61,221 nucleotides of DNA from an uncultured Ruminococcus sp. (GTDB taxonomy: Bacteria > Bacillota_A > Clostridia > Oscillospirales > Ruminococcaceae). A program made the translations under genes and the position numbers. Shown here in pieces: positions 9,829 to 17,932 of this stretch (position 1 is its first letter; each line of letters opens with the position of its first letter). Where the stretch lies: positions 1-61,221 of the forward strand of contig ONBA01000014.1 in assembly GCA_900315975.1 (NCBI GenBank), given 5' to 3'. Below the pieces are notes generated by a model. It was not told where the DNA came from. It was given only the letters and a program-made list of their open reading frames with translations, and made no database searches.

Positions 9829-9918
9829 CGAAAATATGTTCGGATGATTTGTATACAGTGACGATTTTATAGAAAATGCCTTTAGCTCATTGACGGAACA
9901 GATGTTCTGTGATAAAAT
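9829..9918 (+). promoter_or_regulatory. SOS-type promoter with two LexA-like boxes
   Basis: TTGACG (9890-9895) and TAAAAT (9913-9918) are spaced by 17 bases. The spacer contains GGAACAGATGTTCT (9895-9908), a perfect GAAC-N4-GTTC box of the Gram-positive LexA/DinR type. A second near-match CGAAAATATGTTCG lies upstream at 9829-9842. This is what is expected in front of a DNA-damage-inducible Y-family polymerase, whose first codons follow. Confidence 0.75.
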
Positions 9919-9954
9919 AATTGATACCAACAGATGAGTGAGGGGGGCGTATGT

Positions 9955-10071
9955 ATGGGACAAGTGTATATGTGTATCGACCTCAAGTCGTTCTACGCTT
10001 CCGTCGAATGTGTCGCCAGAGGCTATGATCCGTTCAAAGTACCTCTTGTTGTAGCTGATCCGACCAGAGGC
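9955..10071 (+). pseudogene. Y-family DNA polymerase (DinB/UmuC-like), first 39 codons only
   Basis: The ATG at 9955 follows AGGGGGG. The residues MGQVYMCIDLKSFYASVECV...VVADPTRG are the N-terminus of a Y-family translesion polymerase, including the metal-binding Asp of the CIDLKSFYASVE motif. Homology stops after PTRG at base 10071, where the frame runs into the antisense of a hydrolase fragment. Palm, fingers and little-finger domains are missing. The SOS promoter upstream is intact. Confidence 0.85.
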
Positions 10072-10533
10072 GACAGTCGCCTTGATACGGGTATCGAGGG
10101 CTGCTGTATTGATCGCCATACCGCCCCAGCCGCAGATACCGCATATTCCGATACGGTCTGCATCGACATTATCCTGCACGGACAGAAAATCGACAGCCGC
10201 CTGAAAGTCCTCGGTGTTGATGTCGGGAGAAGCCATATAGCGAGGCTGACCTCCGCTTTCTCCTGTAAAGGAAGGATCAAATGCGATAGTCAAGAAACCG
10301 CGCTCCGCAAGTGTCTGAGCATACAGACCGCTGCACTGCTCCTTGACCGCGCCGAACGGTCCGCTGACAGCGATAGCAGGGAGCTTTCCTTCGGCGTTTT
10401 TCGGGATATACATATCGGCTGCGAGTGTGATACCATAGCGGTTATGGAATGTCACTTTCTTGTGATCTACCTTGTCGGACTGCGGGAAGGTCTTGTCCCA
10501 TTCCTGTGTTAAAATCAACATTTCTTCTTTCAT
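10066..10533 (-). pseudogene. Alpha/beta hydrolase, 3'-truncated second copy
   Basis: The start at 10533 follows GGAGGT. The N-terminal 156 residues closely match the hydrolase at the left edge of the window, including GICGWGGMA with the nucleophile-like Cys, and stop being similar after ATVAS, where the left-edge copy continues with TMYDMTRV. The frame then reads through antisense of the polymerase fragment to a stop at 9805. The junction shares the bases AGAGGC with the polymerase gene, consistent with end joining at microhomology. The C-terminal His of the active site is missing. It follows the cyclophilin-like gene by 17 bases. Confidence 0.88.
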
Positions 10534-10550
10534 CTCAGATACCTCCGTTT

Positions 10551-10919
10551 TTAATATGATAGTGTTACGGTGATATTCCCCTCACCGAACAGCTTTGCAA
10601 GTTCTTCGCCTGTGATATTGTCGATATGTCCGAGCCTCGTATAACTCCATGAATTCGAGTTATAGAAGATCGTCATCTGATTGCCCTGATAAAGCATAAT
10701 ATCTCCCGCTTCGGTCACGATACTCTCATCTGTTTTGGTAAGCGACCACGGCAGCTTGCCGACATTTTCAAATCCACCGTATTCGTTCAGGGTAACGGTC
10801 ACCGGCTCTGCTTTCAGCTTCTCTGCAAGCTCTTTTGCGGCGGTGCTGTCGGCAAGTGTTGCGGTAAGCTCCGTACCGTTGACGGATATTTTCAGCATGT
10901 TGTCTAATTTGGTGTTCAT
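10551..10919 (-). CDS. Cyclophilin-like fold protein
   Basis: A 122-aa protein. The ATG at 10919 is taken as start, with GTGAGG about 10 bases upstream; longer versions would run into the phzF fragment. The segments KISVNGTELTATLADSTAAKEL, AGDIMLYQGNQMTIFYN and SYTRLGHIDN match the Cyclophil_like family (beta-barrel of cyclophilin type; isomerase activity has not been established for the family as far as I know). Such genes often stand beside alpha/beta hydrolases, flavodoxins and sugar acetyltransferases in Clostridia, as here. It appears complete. Confidence 0.75.
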   Translation of the reverse strand: MNTKLDNMLKISVNGTELTATLADSTAAKELAEKLKAEPVTVTLNEYGGFENVGKLPWSLTKTDESIVTEAGDIMLYQGNQMTIFYNSNSWSYTRLGHIDNITGEELAKLFGEGNITVTLSY

Positions 10920-10957
10920 AACTTTTAGAACCTCACGCTTCATAAGAGCCGGAGATT

Positions 10958-11049
10958 TGATACGAATGGAGTTTCCTGCGTATAAGCTGGAGCATATCGA
11001 GATAACGGACATGATGATCGAAGCTCTCGGAACTATTCCTCTGGCAGCA
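10958..11049 (+). pseudogene. PhzF fragment (about 30 codons)
   Basis: About 92 bases are nearly identical to 4207-4300 inside the complete phzF gene and encode MEFPAYKLEHIEITD and the following residues to PLAA, directly followed by a stop. Neither end of the gene is present. It abuts the 5' side of the cyclophilin-like gene. Confidence 0.85.
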
Positions 11050-11052
11050 TAA

Positions 11053-11082
11053 AGAAAACGGCAGTCACACAGCTCGCCGTTT
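11053..11082. terminator. Hairpin between the phzF fragment and the marR promoter
   Basis: AAAACGGC (11055-11062) pairs with GCCGTTTT (11075-11082). A T-rich tail exists mainly on the minus strand side, so it may serve as a leftover terminator. Confidence 0.5.
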
Positions 11083-11112
11083 TGAAAAAATACTGAAAAA
11101 TCAAAATAGTTC

Positions 11113-11167
11113 TTGACAAATCTAAATATATGTAGTATACTGCGTATATAGGGAATATACTACATAT
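11113..11167 (+). promoter_or_regulatory. marR promoter with 12-bp inverted-repeat operator
   Basis: TTGACA (11113-11118) and TATACT (11136-11141) are spaced by 17 bases. ATATGTAGTATA (11128-11139) and TATACTACATAT (11156-11167) form a perfect inverted repeat covering the -10 and the start of transcription. This is a likely autorepression site for the MarR protein encoded 19 bases downstream. Confidence 0.8.
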
Positions 11168-11185
11168 ATTTGAAGGAGGTTGCTT

Positions 11186-11644
11186 ATGTACGATTTTGAA
11201 AACATGGATCCGAGGATCATCGCCTTTGTAAACATCTTTATCTGCTCCAACAGACTTCAGGCTATAATGGATAACGGACTTGTGGATATTACCGCAAAAC
11301 AATGGCTTGCTATTGCAATGATAGAGGCGTTTCCCGAGCCACCAACGCTCAAGCAGATGTCTGAGCTTTCCGGCGTTACGCATCAGAGTATGAGACAGAT
11401 AGTTGATCGCCTTGTAGATAAGGGCTTTCTGGAGGTCGTTCCCGACAAAAAAGACAAGCGTGCAATAAGGCTTGTCAAGACTGAAGCGGCTAATCATATC
11501 CGGACAAAAAAATCAGATCAGAACATTCAATTCGTGTATAAGCTGTTCGATTGCCTGACAGAAGAGGAGCAGCGAGTTTACTGCACGGCACTTGAAAAAC
11601 TCTGCAACAGGCTGAATGAGCTGAAAGAGGAAAATGATGCGTAA
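11186..11644 (+). CDS. MarR family transcriptional regulator
   Basis: The ATG at 11186 follows GAAGGAGG; the TTG at 11180 lies too close to the site. The 152-aa protein has the winged helix (LKQMSELSGVTHQSMRQIVDRLVDKGFLEVVPDKKDKRAI, residues about 55-93, with the wing motif DKKDKR) and flanking dimerisation helices, full length for MarR. It overlaps the next gene by 11 bases and heads an operon with a membrane protein and a flavodoxin. Autoregulation is suggested by the palindrome in its promoter. The ligand is unknown. Confidence 0.9.
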   Translation: MYDFENMDPRIIAFVNIFICSNRLQAIMDNGLVDITAKQWLAIAMIEAFPEPPTLKQMSELSGVTHQSMRQIVDRLVDKGFLEVVPDKKDKRAIRLVKTEAANHIRTKKSDQNIQFVYKLFDCLTEEEQRVYCTALEKLCNRLNELKEENDA

Positions 11645-12503
11645 ATTCCAAATGATGCACATTTTGTCCACTGCCGCTATTGTGCTCCTTATCATGATAA
11701 CTCTGTGCGGTATGCTTTCGTGGGATACTTCCAAAACGTATGAAACAGTGAATCAGTACGGCGAAACTATAAAGATGTGGGGCAGCGGTATATATGCCCG
11801 TGACAGCTATCTTAAAGCGACGATTTTTATCGGAAGCGATATGTGTATGCTTTTTGTTGGTATTCCACTGACTGCAATATTAGTGATATATGATGTGAAG
11901 AAGAAGGATAAACTCAGCTTTCTGCTGCTTGTCTCGGTACTTGCGTGGCTGTTGTATTATGCAGCGAGCCTGTGCTTCGGAGTAACATACAATATGTTAT
12001 TTCTGGCGTATACCGCTCTTTTTGTATGCACTTTTTTTGCCTTCATCACCGGCATATACAGAATATCAGGTGAACACTTTGATGTACCCGATATACTTTC
12101 AGGAAAACCATATACAGTCTTTCTGGTGCTTTCGGGAATATCAACTTTTATTGCCTGGCTTCCGGATATCGTTTCTTCGTTCGGAAGGCTGCAGCTCATA
12201 GAGGTCTATACAACAGAGATCACATATATCCTCGATATGGGGATAATAAGTCCCACAGCTTTCATATGCCTTTATCTGCTGAAGAAAAGGAACTCATTCG
12301 GTGTGGTGCTGCTTTCCGTTCTTCTGATTGGAATAATTGTAGTAGGGATATTGGTGATTTTTCAGACAGCCGTACAACTCGTTTCGGGAGTTGATCTTCC
12401 GATATCGGCTATCATTACAAAATCTGCAATATTCACCTTGCTGGGGATATACGCGGCAATACTCGCCAGAAAGCTTTATAAAACAATCAAAGAAGGAGAA
12501 TAA
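11634..12503 (+). CDS. Integral membrane protein of unknown function
   Basis: The 289-aa protein starts inside the end of marR (ATGATG at 11634/11637), so translation is likely coupled. It has about seven hydrophobic segments, the first at residues 8-28, then near 65-85, 95-115, 120-140, 157-175, 198-215 and 225-250, with a final one at 262-280. No family motif is recognised. Its position between a MarR regulator and a flavodoxin suggests a role in a stress or redox response, but this is inference only. Confidence 0.75.
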   Translation: MMRKFQMMHILSTAAIVLLIMITLCGMLSWDTSKTYETVNQYGETIKMWGSGIYARDSYLKATIFIGSDMCMLFVGIPLTAILVIYDVKKKDKLSFLLLVSVLAWLLYYAASLCFGVTYNMLFLAYTALFVCTFFAFITGIYRISGEHFDVPDILSGKPYTVFLVLSGISTFIAWLPDIVSSFGRLQLIEVYTTEITYILDMGIISPTAFICLYLLKKRNSFGVVLLSVLLIGIIVVGILVIFQTAVQLVSGVDLPISAIITKSAIFTLLGIYAAILARKLYKTIKEGE

Positions 12504-12504
12504 C

Positions 12505-12948
12505 ATGAAAACGATAGTTGCTTATAAGTCTAAATCAGGTTACACTAAAACATACGCTGAGTGGATCGCACAGGAACTTGATTGCGACATCAAAGAAAAT
12601 GCTGAGATTTCCGATATTATCGGTTATGACACGATAATTTACGGAGGCGGAATGTATGCCGGAGGTTTCAACGGTATTAAGCTCATCACCAAAAATCTTG
12701 ACAAGCTGTCCGGGAAGAAAATCGCTTTGTTTGCGGTAGGATCAAATCCCGGCAGAGAGCATGAGATGCAGCCGTTCTGGGAAAAGGTGCTGACCGCTGA
12801 ACAGCAAAAACAAATAGGACATTTTTATCTCAGAGGCGGTTTTGATTTCAGCAAGTTGACTTCCGGGGATAAGATCCTTATGAAAATGCTCAAAGTACGT
12901 TTGCAGATACTTAAAAAACGTACCGAAGATGAACAAGGAATACGCTGA
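12505..12948 (+). CDS. Flavodoxin-domain protein, probably cut at the C-terminus
   Basis: The ATG at 12505 follows GAAGGAG, one base after the membrane protein stop. The 147-aa product has the FMN phosphate-binding loop (YKSKSGYTKTYAEWIA, residues 5-20) and the IIYGGGMYAGGFNG segment of the HemG-like flavodoxin group. Relatives carry some 20 further residues after the KRTEDEQG helix; here the frame ends with IR and a stop, and the DNA from about 12935 on belongs to an exonuclease-like frame. It is therefore probably a 3'-clipped gene. The core fold seems complete. Confidence 0.78.
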   Translation: MKTIVAYKSKSGYTKTYAEWIAQELDCDIKENAEISDIIGYDTIIYGGGMYAGGFNGIKLITKNLDKLSGKKIALFAVGSNPGREHEMQPFWEKVLTAEQQKQIGHFYLRGGFDFSKLTSGDKILMKMLKVRLQILKKRTEDEQGIR

Positions 12949-12965
12949 AAAACTATGGAACAACA

Positions 12966-13355
12966 ATGGAAGATGCTTATTGGCAGTTCATAGAGTTCTG
13001 CTATGACAGCGAGCTGGTAACTGCCCACTACAACTTTGATATGAAGCTTATCGAACGCATATGCAAAGAGTACGACCTGCCTATGCTAACAAATCATATC
13101 ACCGACCTTGAAACCCTTTTCCGTATGAAGTATAACAGAGGCTACAGTACACGATTTGCAGAAAAGCAGTTGGGTATTTCCACAGACGAGGAAGCTGACT
13201 GGAGACATCTTGATATTGCAGGGAAAACGTATATTGCTTTAAAAGAACCATATAAAGAGGAAAATTACATAGAACAACTACGGTCCTGCGAAAATGAGAT
13301 AGAGCGGATAAAAATACAATTACTGCCTCAGGAGCAAGAGAATAAGCCGTCTTAG
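12966..13355 (+). pseudogene. DEDD-type exonuclease-like fragment lacking its N-terminus
   Basis: The frame is open from 12933, before the ATG at 12966, and reads TLKNYGTTMEDAYWQFIEFC, without a ribosome binding site. LVTAHYNFDMKLIERI resembles exonuclease motif II (N/Y..FD) of DnaQ/RNase T-like enzymes, and the later WRHLDIAGKTYIAL resembles motif III, though its His and Asp differ from the usual pattern. The first motif (DxE) is missing. The family assignment is tentative. It joins the flavodoxin 3' end directly. Confidence 0.45.
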
Positions 13356-13373
13356 GACGGTTTATTCCTTTTT
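13341..13373 (+). terminator. Intrinsic terminator
   Basis: AATAAGCCGTC (13341-13351) pairs with GACGGTTTATT (13356-13366) around TTAG, followed by CCTTTTT. It ends the marR operon. Confidence 0.88.
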
Positions 13374-13428
13374 AAATTAAAAACCACATGAATATTTCAA
13401 GTTTTTTCGCTATACAAGTAAAAACTTC

Positions 13429-13457
13429 TTGACTATTGCAAATGTTTTGGGTATAAT
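13429..13457 (+). promoter_or_regulatory. Promoter of the AAA ATPase operon
   Basis: TTGACT (13429-13434) and TATAAT (13452-13457) with a 17-base spacer; the gene starts 20 bases downstream. Confidence 0.8.
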
Positions 13458-13476
13458 AGAATACAGAGGTGATATT

Positions 13477-14673
13477 ATGATTCTTAGACCTGATTATATT
13501 AACGCAATAGGGCCTTTTATTGACTCTCCTATTGTTAAGATACTTGCCGGAGTTCGTCGCTGCGGTAAATCCACTATACTTGAAATGGTGGCAGATGAAC
13601 TCATAAAGCGCGTCGTTTCAAAGGAAAATATAATTGAACGCAGATACAACGAGATTATATATGAAGACTATTCTGCAAAGGATATGTATTCTGACTTAAA
13701 AAAAGAAATATCCGGTAAAGGCCGCTGTTACCTGCTCCTCGATGAATTGCAGGAGATCAAAGGCTGGGAAAAAGTTGTTAATGATCTGCTCGAAAACAGC
13801 GATGTTGACTTATACGTTACAGGTTCAAACAGCAAGCTTATGTCAAGTGAAATATCAACATATCTCACCGGAAGGTACGTTACTATCCCAGTCTATACGC
13901 TTTCGCTCAGAGAATATCTTACATTCAAAAACAAAGACGAATCCAAGGCACGGGATGTATTCGATGAGTATGTTCAGTATGGCGGATTTCCTCTTGTTGG
14001 TATCAGCAATTTTGATACAAAGGCAGCGTATCAGATAGTAGACGGAATATATGCTTCCGTTATCACAAGAGACATCTCCAAACGTCACAAGATACGCAAC
14101 AAGGAGCTTTTCGACAGAGTTGTCAGGTACGTTATCGAAAACGTTGGTATGACGTTCTCAGCTAATACCATTGTAAAATTCCTTAAAAGCGAAAACCGCA
14201 GTCTCTCTGTTGAGTCAATATACAACTACCTGAAGTGGCTCAGTGAAGCTTTTATCATCTATCCATGTCAGCGTTACGACCTGCAAGGTAAAGCTGTACT
14301 CAAAACTCAGGAGAAGTATTATCTCTCCGATATATCCATAAAGTACAGTCAGATGGGCTTTGACACAAAGATGCTCTCAGCTGTATTCGAGAATATAGTA
14401 TATCTTGAGATGAAACGCCGGGGATATGAGGTATATATTGGCAAGAACAACACAAAGGAAATTGACTTTGTTGGCGTTCGCAGAGATGAAAAAGTATATG
14501 TTCAGGTATGCGTTCAGCTTCCGGACGGCTCGGATCGTGAGACCGCCAACCTCATGGACATAAAGGATCACTATCATAAATATGTAGTTTGTCGTGATAC
14601 GCTTGCTTTAGGCAATGACAATGGCATTGAGATAGTTCATATCGCAGACTTCCTTATGCGCGATAACTGGTAA
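13477..14673 (+). CDS. AAA_14/DUF4143 family ATPase
   Basis: The ATG at 13477 follows AGAGGTG. The 398-aa protein has Walker A (GVRRCGKST, about residues 25-33), Walker B (CYLLLDELQEI, about 84-94), the sensor segment VTGSNSKLMSSEISTYLTGR, and a C-terminal DUF4143 domain ending in a restriction-endonuclease-like strand pair (KEIDFVGVRRDEKVYVQVCVQL), near residue 330. This family is abundant in gut Firmicutes; its role is unknown, though a nuclease-like C-terminus is typical. It is followed 11 bases later by the small HhH protein copy 2. Confidence 0.88.
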   Translation: MILRPDYINAIGPFIDSPIVKILAGVRRCGKSTILEMVADELIKRVVSKENIIERRYNEIIYEDYSAKDMYSDLKKEISGKGRCYLLLDELQEIKGWEKVVNDLLENSDVDLYVTGSNSKLMSSEISTYLTGRYVTIPVYTLSLREYLTFKNKDESKARDVFDEYVQYGGFPLVGISNFDTKAAYQIVDGIYASVITRDISKRHKIRNKELFDRVVRYVIENVGMTFSANTIVKFLKSENRSLSVESIYNYLKWLSEAFIIYPCQRYDLQGKAVLKTQEKYYLSDISIKYSQMGFDTKMLSAVFENIVYLEMKRRGYEVYIGKNNTKEIDFVGVRRDEKVYVQVCVQLPDGSDRETANLMDIKDHYHKYVVCRDTLALGNDNGIEIVHIADFLMRDNW

Positions 14674-14684
14674 AGGAGCTACAT

Positions 14685-14915
14685 ATGGGAAATCAAGAGA
14701 TTATTGACAGAGATACCTATAAGAAGATTAAGAGGATGAATCGTGAGGAACTTACAAAGTTCATTATTCAATACGGAGATCAGCTTCTCGGAGAACAGGG
14801 TAAAACCAGTGATCTCCCAGCACTTGAGGCGGAACTCAGTAAAATCAAAGGTATCGGCGGTAAACGTCTTGAAGAGATAATGGTCGTAATAGAAAAATTC
14901 TTAGATATTGAATAG
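14685..14915 (+). CDS. Small helix-hairpin-helix protein, copy 2
   Basis: A 76-aa protein with the start at 14685 after AAAGGAG. It shares IIDRDTY, IKRMNREEL and the IKGIGGKRLEEIM HhH-like segment with the protein at 5960. It lies between the AAA ATPase and a lipoprotein and is probably in the same operon. A link with the upstream gene (ATPase here, macro domain there) is possible but unproven. Confidence 0.65.
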   Translation: MGNQEIIDRDTYKKIKRMNREELTKFIIQYGDQLLGEQGKTSDLPALEAELSKIKGIGGKRLEEIMVVIEKFLDIE

Positions 14916-14924
14916 AGGGTTAGT

Positions 14925-15860
14925 ATGAAAAAAGTAATTTTAGCAGCCATGTTATGTATGGCGATATTTACAGCGTGTGGTGATAAAAACAGCTCGGAGT
15001 ATTCTGAAAAAGAACAAGTTCAAACAACAACGGCTGTTGCTTCTTCGACTACCATTACAACAACAACTTCAACTGTAGAAACTACAACTACCGCTACAGA
15101 AACAACTTCGACTGCTACAACTACAGACGCTACTGCTACAAAAACATTTCATGCTGAGCATTCCGTAACGTTTACGCCAAATGACCTTGACAATATCCAG
15201 TTAAAAGATGGCTATAAGATCGCAGAAGGGAATAAAAGCTCTTACCGTGAAATGCGTGACGAATACCTCTCACAGTTGTTGGAAAGCGGAAGCGAAATAC
15301 CTGTGTACGTCGGTGATATAGCCGTGGATCATCAGAATAACTGTGTTTATGTTATTGGAAAATACGACTGGTGTACTATGGAAGAACCATACTGCGGAGA
15401 TGTAGCTGTATTCCGTATAGATGAGGCAACCGGAGATATAACTCAGTGCTGCCGCAAAAATCTATTCAGTCCAGGACAGAAAAATGGTTTTGGATTGTTT
15501 AATGTACGTGGAAAGACCTTTATGGATACTACAAAGGGCTTATATCTTGTTGATGAAAGAAAAAATGAGTTCATAACTCTCGAACCGGACTTCAATCCAC
15601 AAGTTTCCTCTCTTTATATAAGCGATGAACGGGTAATCGTTCAGGTTCCTGTCATGAATGAAGAAAGCAATACATTTGACCTACATACCACTGAATTCGA
15701 TTTTGAATCAAATACCATGAAAGAAATCGAACTCAATGTCGAGGATACCAAGGACATGAGATATTATAATGAATATGATGTTGAAAACATCAACGTTGAG
15801 TACGAATATGCGATCCCTGAAAACCATTACTCTAAAACGAAGATAAAAGTAGAATGGTAA
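14925..15860 (+). CDS. Lipoprotein with Thr/Ser-rich linker
   Basis: A 311-aa protein starting at 14925 after AGAGGG. Residues 1-18 form a lipoprotein signal peptide with lipobox FTAC, so the mature protein should be anchored on the outer face of the membrane through Cys18. A linker rich in Thr and Ala spans residues about 34-75. The remainder has repeated short strands with paired D/N and G (YVGDIAVDHQNNCVYVIGKY), which could be a beta-propeller-like fold, but no family is recognised. Confidence 0.75.
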   Translation: MKKVILAAMLCMAIFTACGDKNSSEYSEKEQVQTTTAVASSTTITTTTSTVETTTTATETTSTATTTDATATKTFHAEHSVTFTPNDLDNIQLKDGYKIAEGNKSSYREMRDEYLSQLLESGSEIPVYVGDIAVDHQNNCVYVIGKYDWCTMEEPYCGDVAVFRIDEATGDITQCCRKNLFSPGQKNGFGLFNVRGKTFMDTTKGLYLVDERKNEFITLEPDFNPQVSSLYISDERVIVQVPVMNEESNTFDLHTTEFDFESNTMKEIELNVEDTKDMRYYNEYDVENINVEYEYAIPENHYSKTKIKVEW

Positions 15861-16006
15861 ACCCAATATTATATGCTTATTAAATATCAATAATTCAATT
15901 AAGCAAAGAAAACTACAAAAAAACAGCCTGCCCCATACGGTGCTTATCGGCGAACGTGATTTTGTTGACTTTCTTGAAATGTACAGTAACAATATCAGGT
16001 AATAAA

Positions 16007-16030
16007 AAAGCCTCCGACCGGAGGCTTTCG
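16007..16030 (-). terminator. Intrinsic terminator of the HAD/coiled-coil operon
   Basis: AAAGCCTCCG pairs with CGGAGGCTTT, with an A-run (T-run on the minus strand) on the downstream side for minus-strand transcription. Confidence 0.8.
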
Positions 16031-17704
16031 TTATGTGCTTTGAGAGGCAGTCGCAAGGTGTTCCGGCATATAGCCGATGACGATTTTTCGCGCATTTTCG
16101 TCCCAGCAGAAATAAATTCGCACCAAAACCTGCGAGCTCACGCCGTACTTGATGTGCATATCGAGGAGGTGCTTTTCGCCGTCAACAAGAACCTCATAAT
16201 CGTCCCGGTGGATCCTCAGCGCACCGCTTCCGCAGCCGCCGACTTCCCAGTTATAGCTCTCGGCGTAAAGGGACAGTTCCTCCTCTGTGATCTCGGACTT
16301 CCGGTATTTTGCATAGGCGTTCAGGTAGTAGATTCCGTCGCAGAGAACGGCGGTATCCAGCGCACCGCTGTACTTCCTGAGGGCAGATTCAGCCCTCGGA
16401 GCAACGACGATATTCCCGGAGAAATTTCTCCGTGCCCAGTCGCAGACCTCGTCCTTGTACGTTGGAAATTCCGCTGTATCAAAGGCTTTCTGACGGTAGA
16501 ACGCAACGAGTTCAGCTGCTTTACGGTAGGCTTTCTCCTTGGCCTCCGCCTCCTTTTTGGAGTTTTCGATATAAACTTTCAGTTCCTCGTTTTCGGCAGC
16601 GAGATTTTTCATCTGCTTCTGCAAAAGCCGGACATTTTCCGCGCCGATTTGCAGGTCGGTATTCTGCTGGCTGAGTTCACGGTTGTGTGCCCGGAGCTCA
16701 GAATTTTCCTGCTTGTAAATAGCCAGCTTATCCTCAAGGGAGATGTTTTCGTGACGTCTTTCGCGGAGCTCGGCAAGCCTTGCGTCGGAGTAGAACAGCA
16801 CCTCTCCGTATGTGAACGCGCTGCGCTTCAGCATATCACGGAGCTCGATTTTAAGCCTTTTGTAGATATTCTCAATTGTCGGTTCGGAGTAGTGCAGACG
16901 CTCGCTCTCCCTGCCGTTATCAAGGACAATTATCTCGTTCGCAGCAATGCTTATGCCCAGTTTGTTTTTCAGAAGTCCGAAGCAATTCTCAGTGACAAAG
17001 CACACAACAGCAAATCCCATTGTCTTGAAAGCGAGCCGTTCGCAGCAGAAAACCGGCTGCTTTTTCTCAGCGGTTTTTTCAGCCGGAACGTCCTTCGGCG
17101 CTTCCTTTTCAGCCTTTTTGCCGCCCGTTTTTACAGCGTTGGTCTTTATCGTGACCTTGGACGTATCAGCGGTCAGGTCAGCCGTAAAATTCATACTCCC
17201 GAAGCCCGTGAACGAGAGCGCATTCTTGTCCGGGAGAGCAATGTCCGTGCTGACGGACTGCTCATATCCGCTGTCGGCAACGATAGCAAGCGGCATATCA
17301 AATTCGTCGGAATTCAGCAGGCGTTCAAGGTTTCGCAGCTCGGTCTGATTAGTCACCATAAGCGGCTGACCGTTCAGCCGGAAGCCCTCAATGACAAGTC
17401 CCACATCAGGATTTTTGGCAAGCTCACGCACGACAGCCGGACGAAATACCGAGCACGGCTCATTGCAGCCGGAAGGCTCAGAACAGGTCGTCCTCACGCC
17501 TATCTCAACACTATCACTGTGCCTGCGAAACGATATTTCGGTGCGGAAAGTTCTGCCGTTGACGGGAAGACGTTCAGTCTCAGTACCGATGTTTTCGCCG
17601 TTATCCGGCTCTGTTATCCTCAGTGACCACACTCCCTGACCGGGAATGAATGTGCAGTCCATTGTCGCTCCGACATTTATATTGAATGATGTGAGCTGCT
17701 CCAC
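16031..17704 (-). CDS. Coiled-coil protein of unknown function (third gene of HAD operon)
   Basis: A 557-aa protein. The longest frame starts at GTG 17704; an ATG at 17662 (MDCTFIPGQG) has a better-spaced GGAG and could be the real start. The N-terminal 200 residues look like a beta-rich domain (GVWSLRITEPDNG, ADLTADTSKVTIKT), then a Lys/Glu-rich linker (about 195-215), a mixed domain, a strong coiled coil (about 325-410, with EELKVYIENSKKEAEAKEKAYRKAAE split over heptads), and a C-terminal domain ending VRIYFCWDENARKIVIGYMPEHL. That last strand pair resembles a motif I associate with small phage-defence or helix-turn-helix-linked proteins, but no family name can be given. Confidence 0.7.
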   Translation of the reverse strand: MEQLTSFNINVGATMDCTFIPGQGVWSLRITEPDNGENIGTETERLPVNGRTFRTEISFRRHSDSVEIGVRTTCSEPSGCNEPCSVFRPAVVRELAKNPDVGLVIEGFRLNGQPLMVTNQTELRNLERLLNSDEFDMPLAIVADSGYEQSVSTDIALPDKNALSFTGFGSMNFTADLTADTSKVTIKTNAVKTGGKKAEKEAPKDVPAEKTAEKKQPVFCCERLAFKTMGFAVVCFVTENCFGLLKNKLGISIAANEIIVLDNGRESERLHYSEPTIENIYKRLKIELRDMLKRSAFTYGEVLFYSDARLAELRERRHENISLEDKLAIYKQENSELRAHNRELSQQNTDLQIGAENVRLLQKQMKNLAAENEELKVYIENSKKEAEAKEKAYRKAAELVAFYRQKAFDTAEFPTYKDEVCDWARRNFSGNIVVAPRAESALRKYSGALDTAVLCDGIYYLNAYAKYRKSEITEEELSLYAESYNWEVGGCGSGALRIHRDDYEVLVDGEKHLLDMHIKYGVSSQVLVRIYFCWDENARKIVIGYMPEHLATASQST

Positions 17705-17713
17705 TGAAAAACT

Positions 17714-17926
17714 CTAATAATTCTCCGGTTCGGGAGCAGTCAGCTCCTGCGGCAGCATATCATACTGATTAAGGCGCAGTCTCAGCCATTTCAGGGTTTC
17801 AAGAACACATATACTGAAAACCTTGTCAGTGCCCAGCTTGTCATTAGCCGTAAATGCGTGGAGCTGATAGGTCGGATAGCTCTTTATCGGCTGAAGTCTG
17901 GTTGCGATATACTCCAAAATGCTCAC
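17714..17926 (-). CDS. 70-aa conserved-looking protein of unknown function
   Basis: The ATG at 17926 follows GAGGTGA, 6 bases after the HAD gene, and it ends 9 bases before the coiled-coil gene. The sequence (YIATRLQPIKSYPTYQLHAF, LKWLRLRLNQYDMLP) is predicted mostly helical, acidic at the end and cytosolic. The tight spacing makes it part of the three-gene operon. No family is recognised. Confidence 0.65.
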   Translation of the reverse strand: MSILEYIATRLQPIKSYPTYQLHAFTANDKLGTDKVFSICVLETLKWLRLRLNQYDMLPQELTAPEPENY

Positions 17927-17932
17927 CTCGCA

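Noticed and set aside
12933..13355. Complete exonuclease gene
   Set aside because: The first catalytic motif is missing and there is no ribosome binding site; it begins at the clipped end of the flavodoxin.
15956..17626. 556-residue open frame on the plus strand
   Set aside because: It is the exact antisense of the 557-aa coiled-coil gene, has no ribosome binding site, and the minus-strand frame has operon context, a terminator and normal composition.
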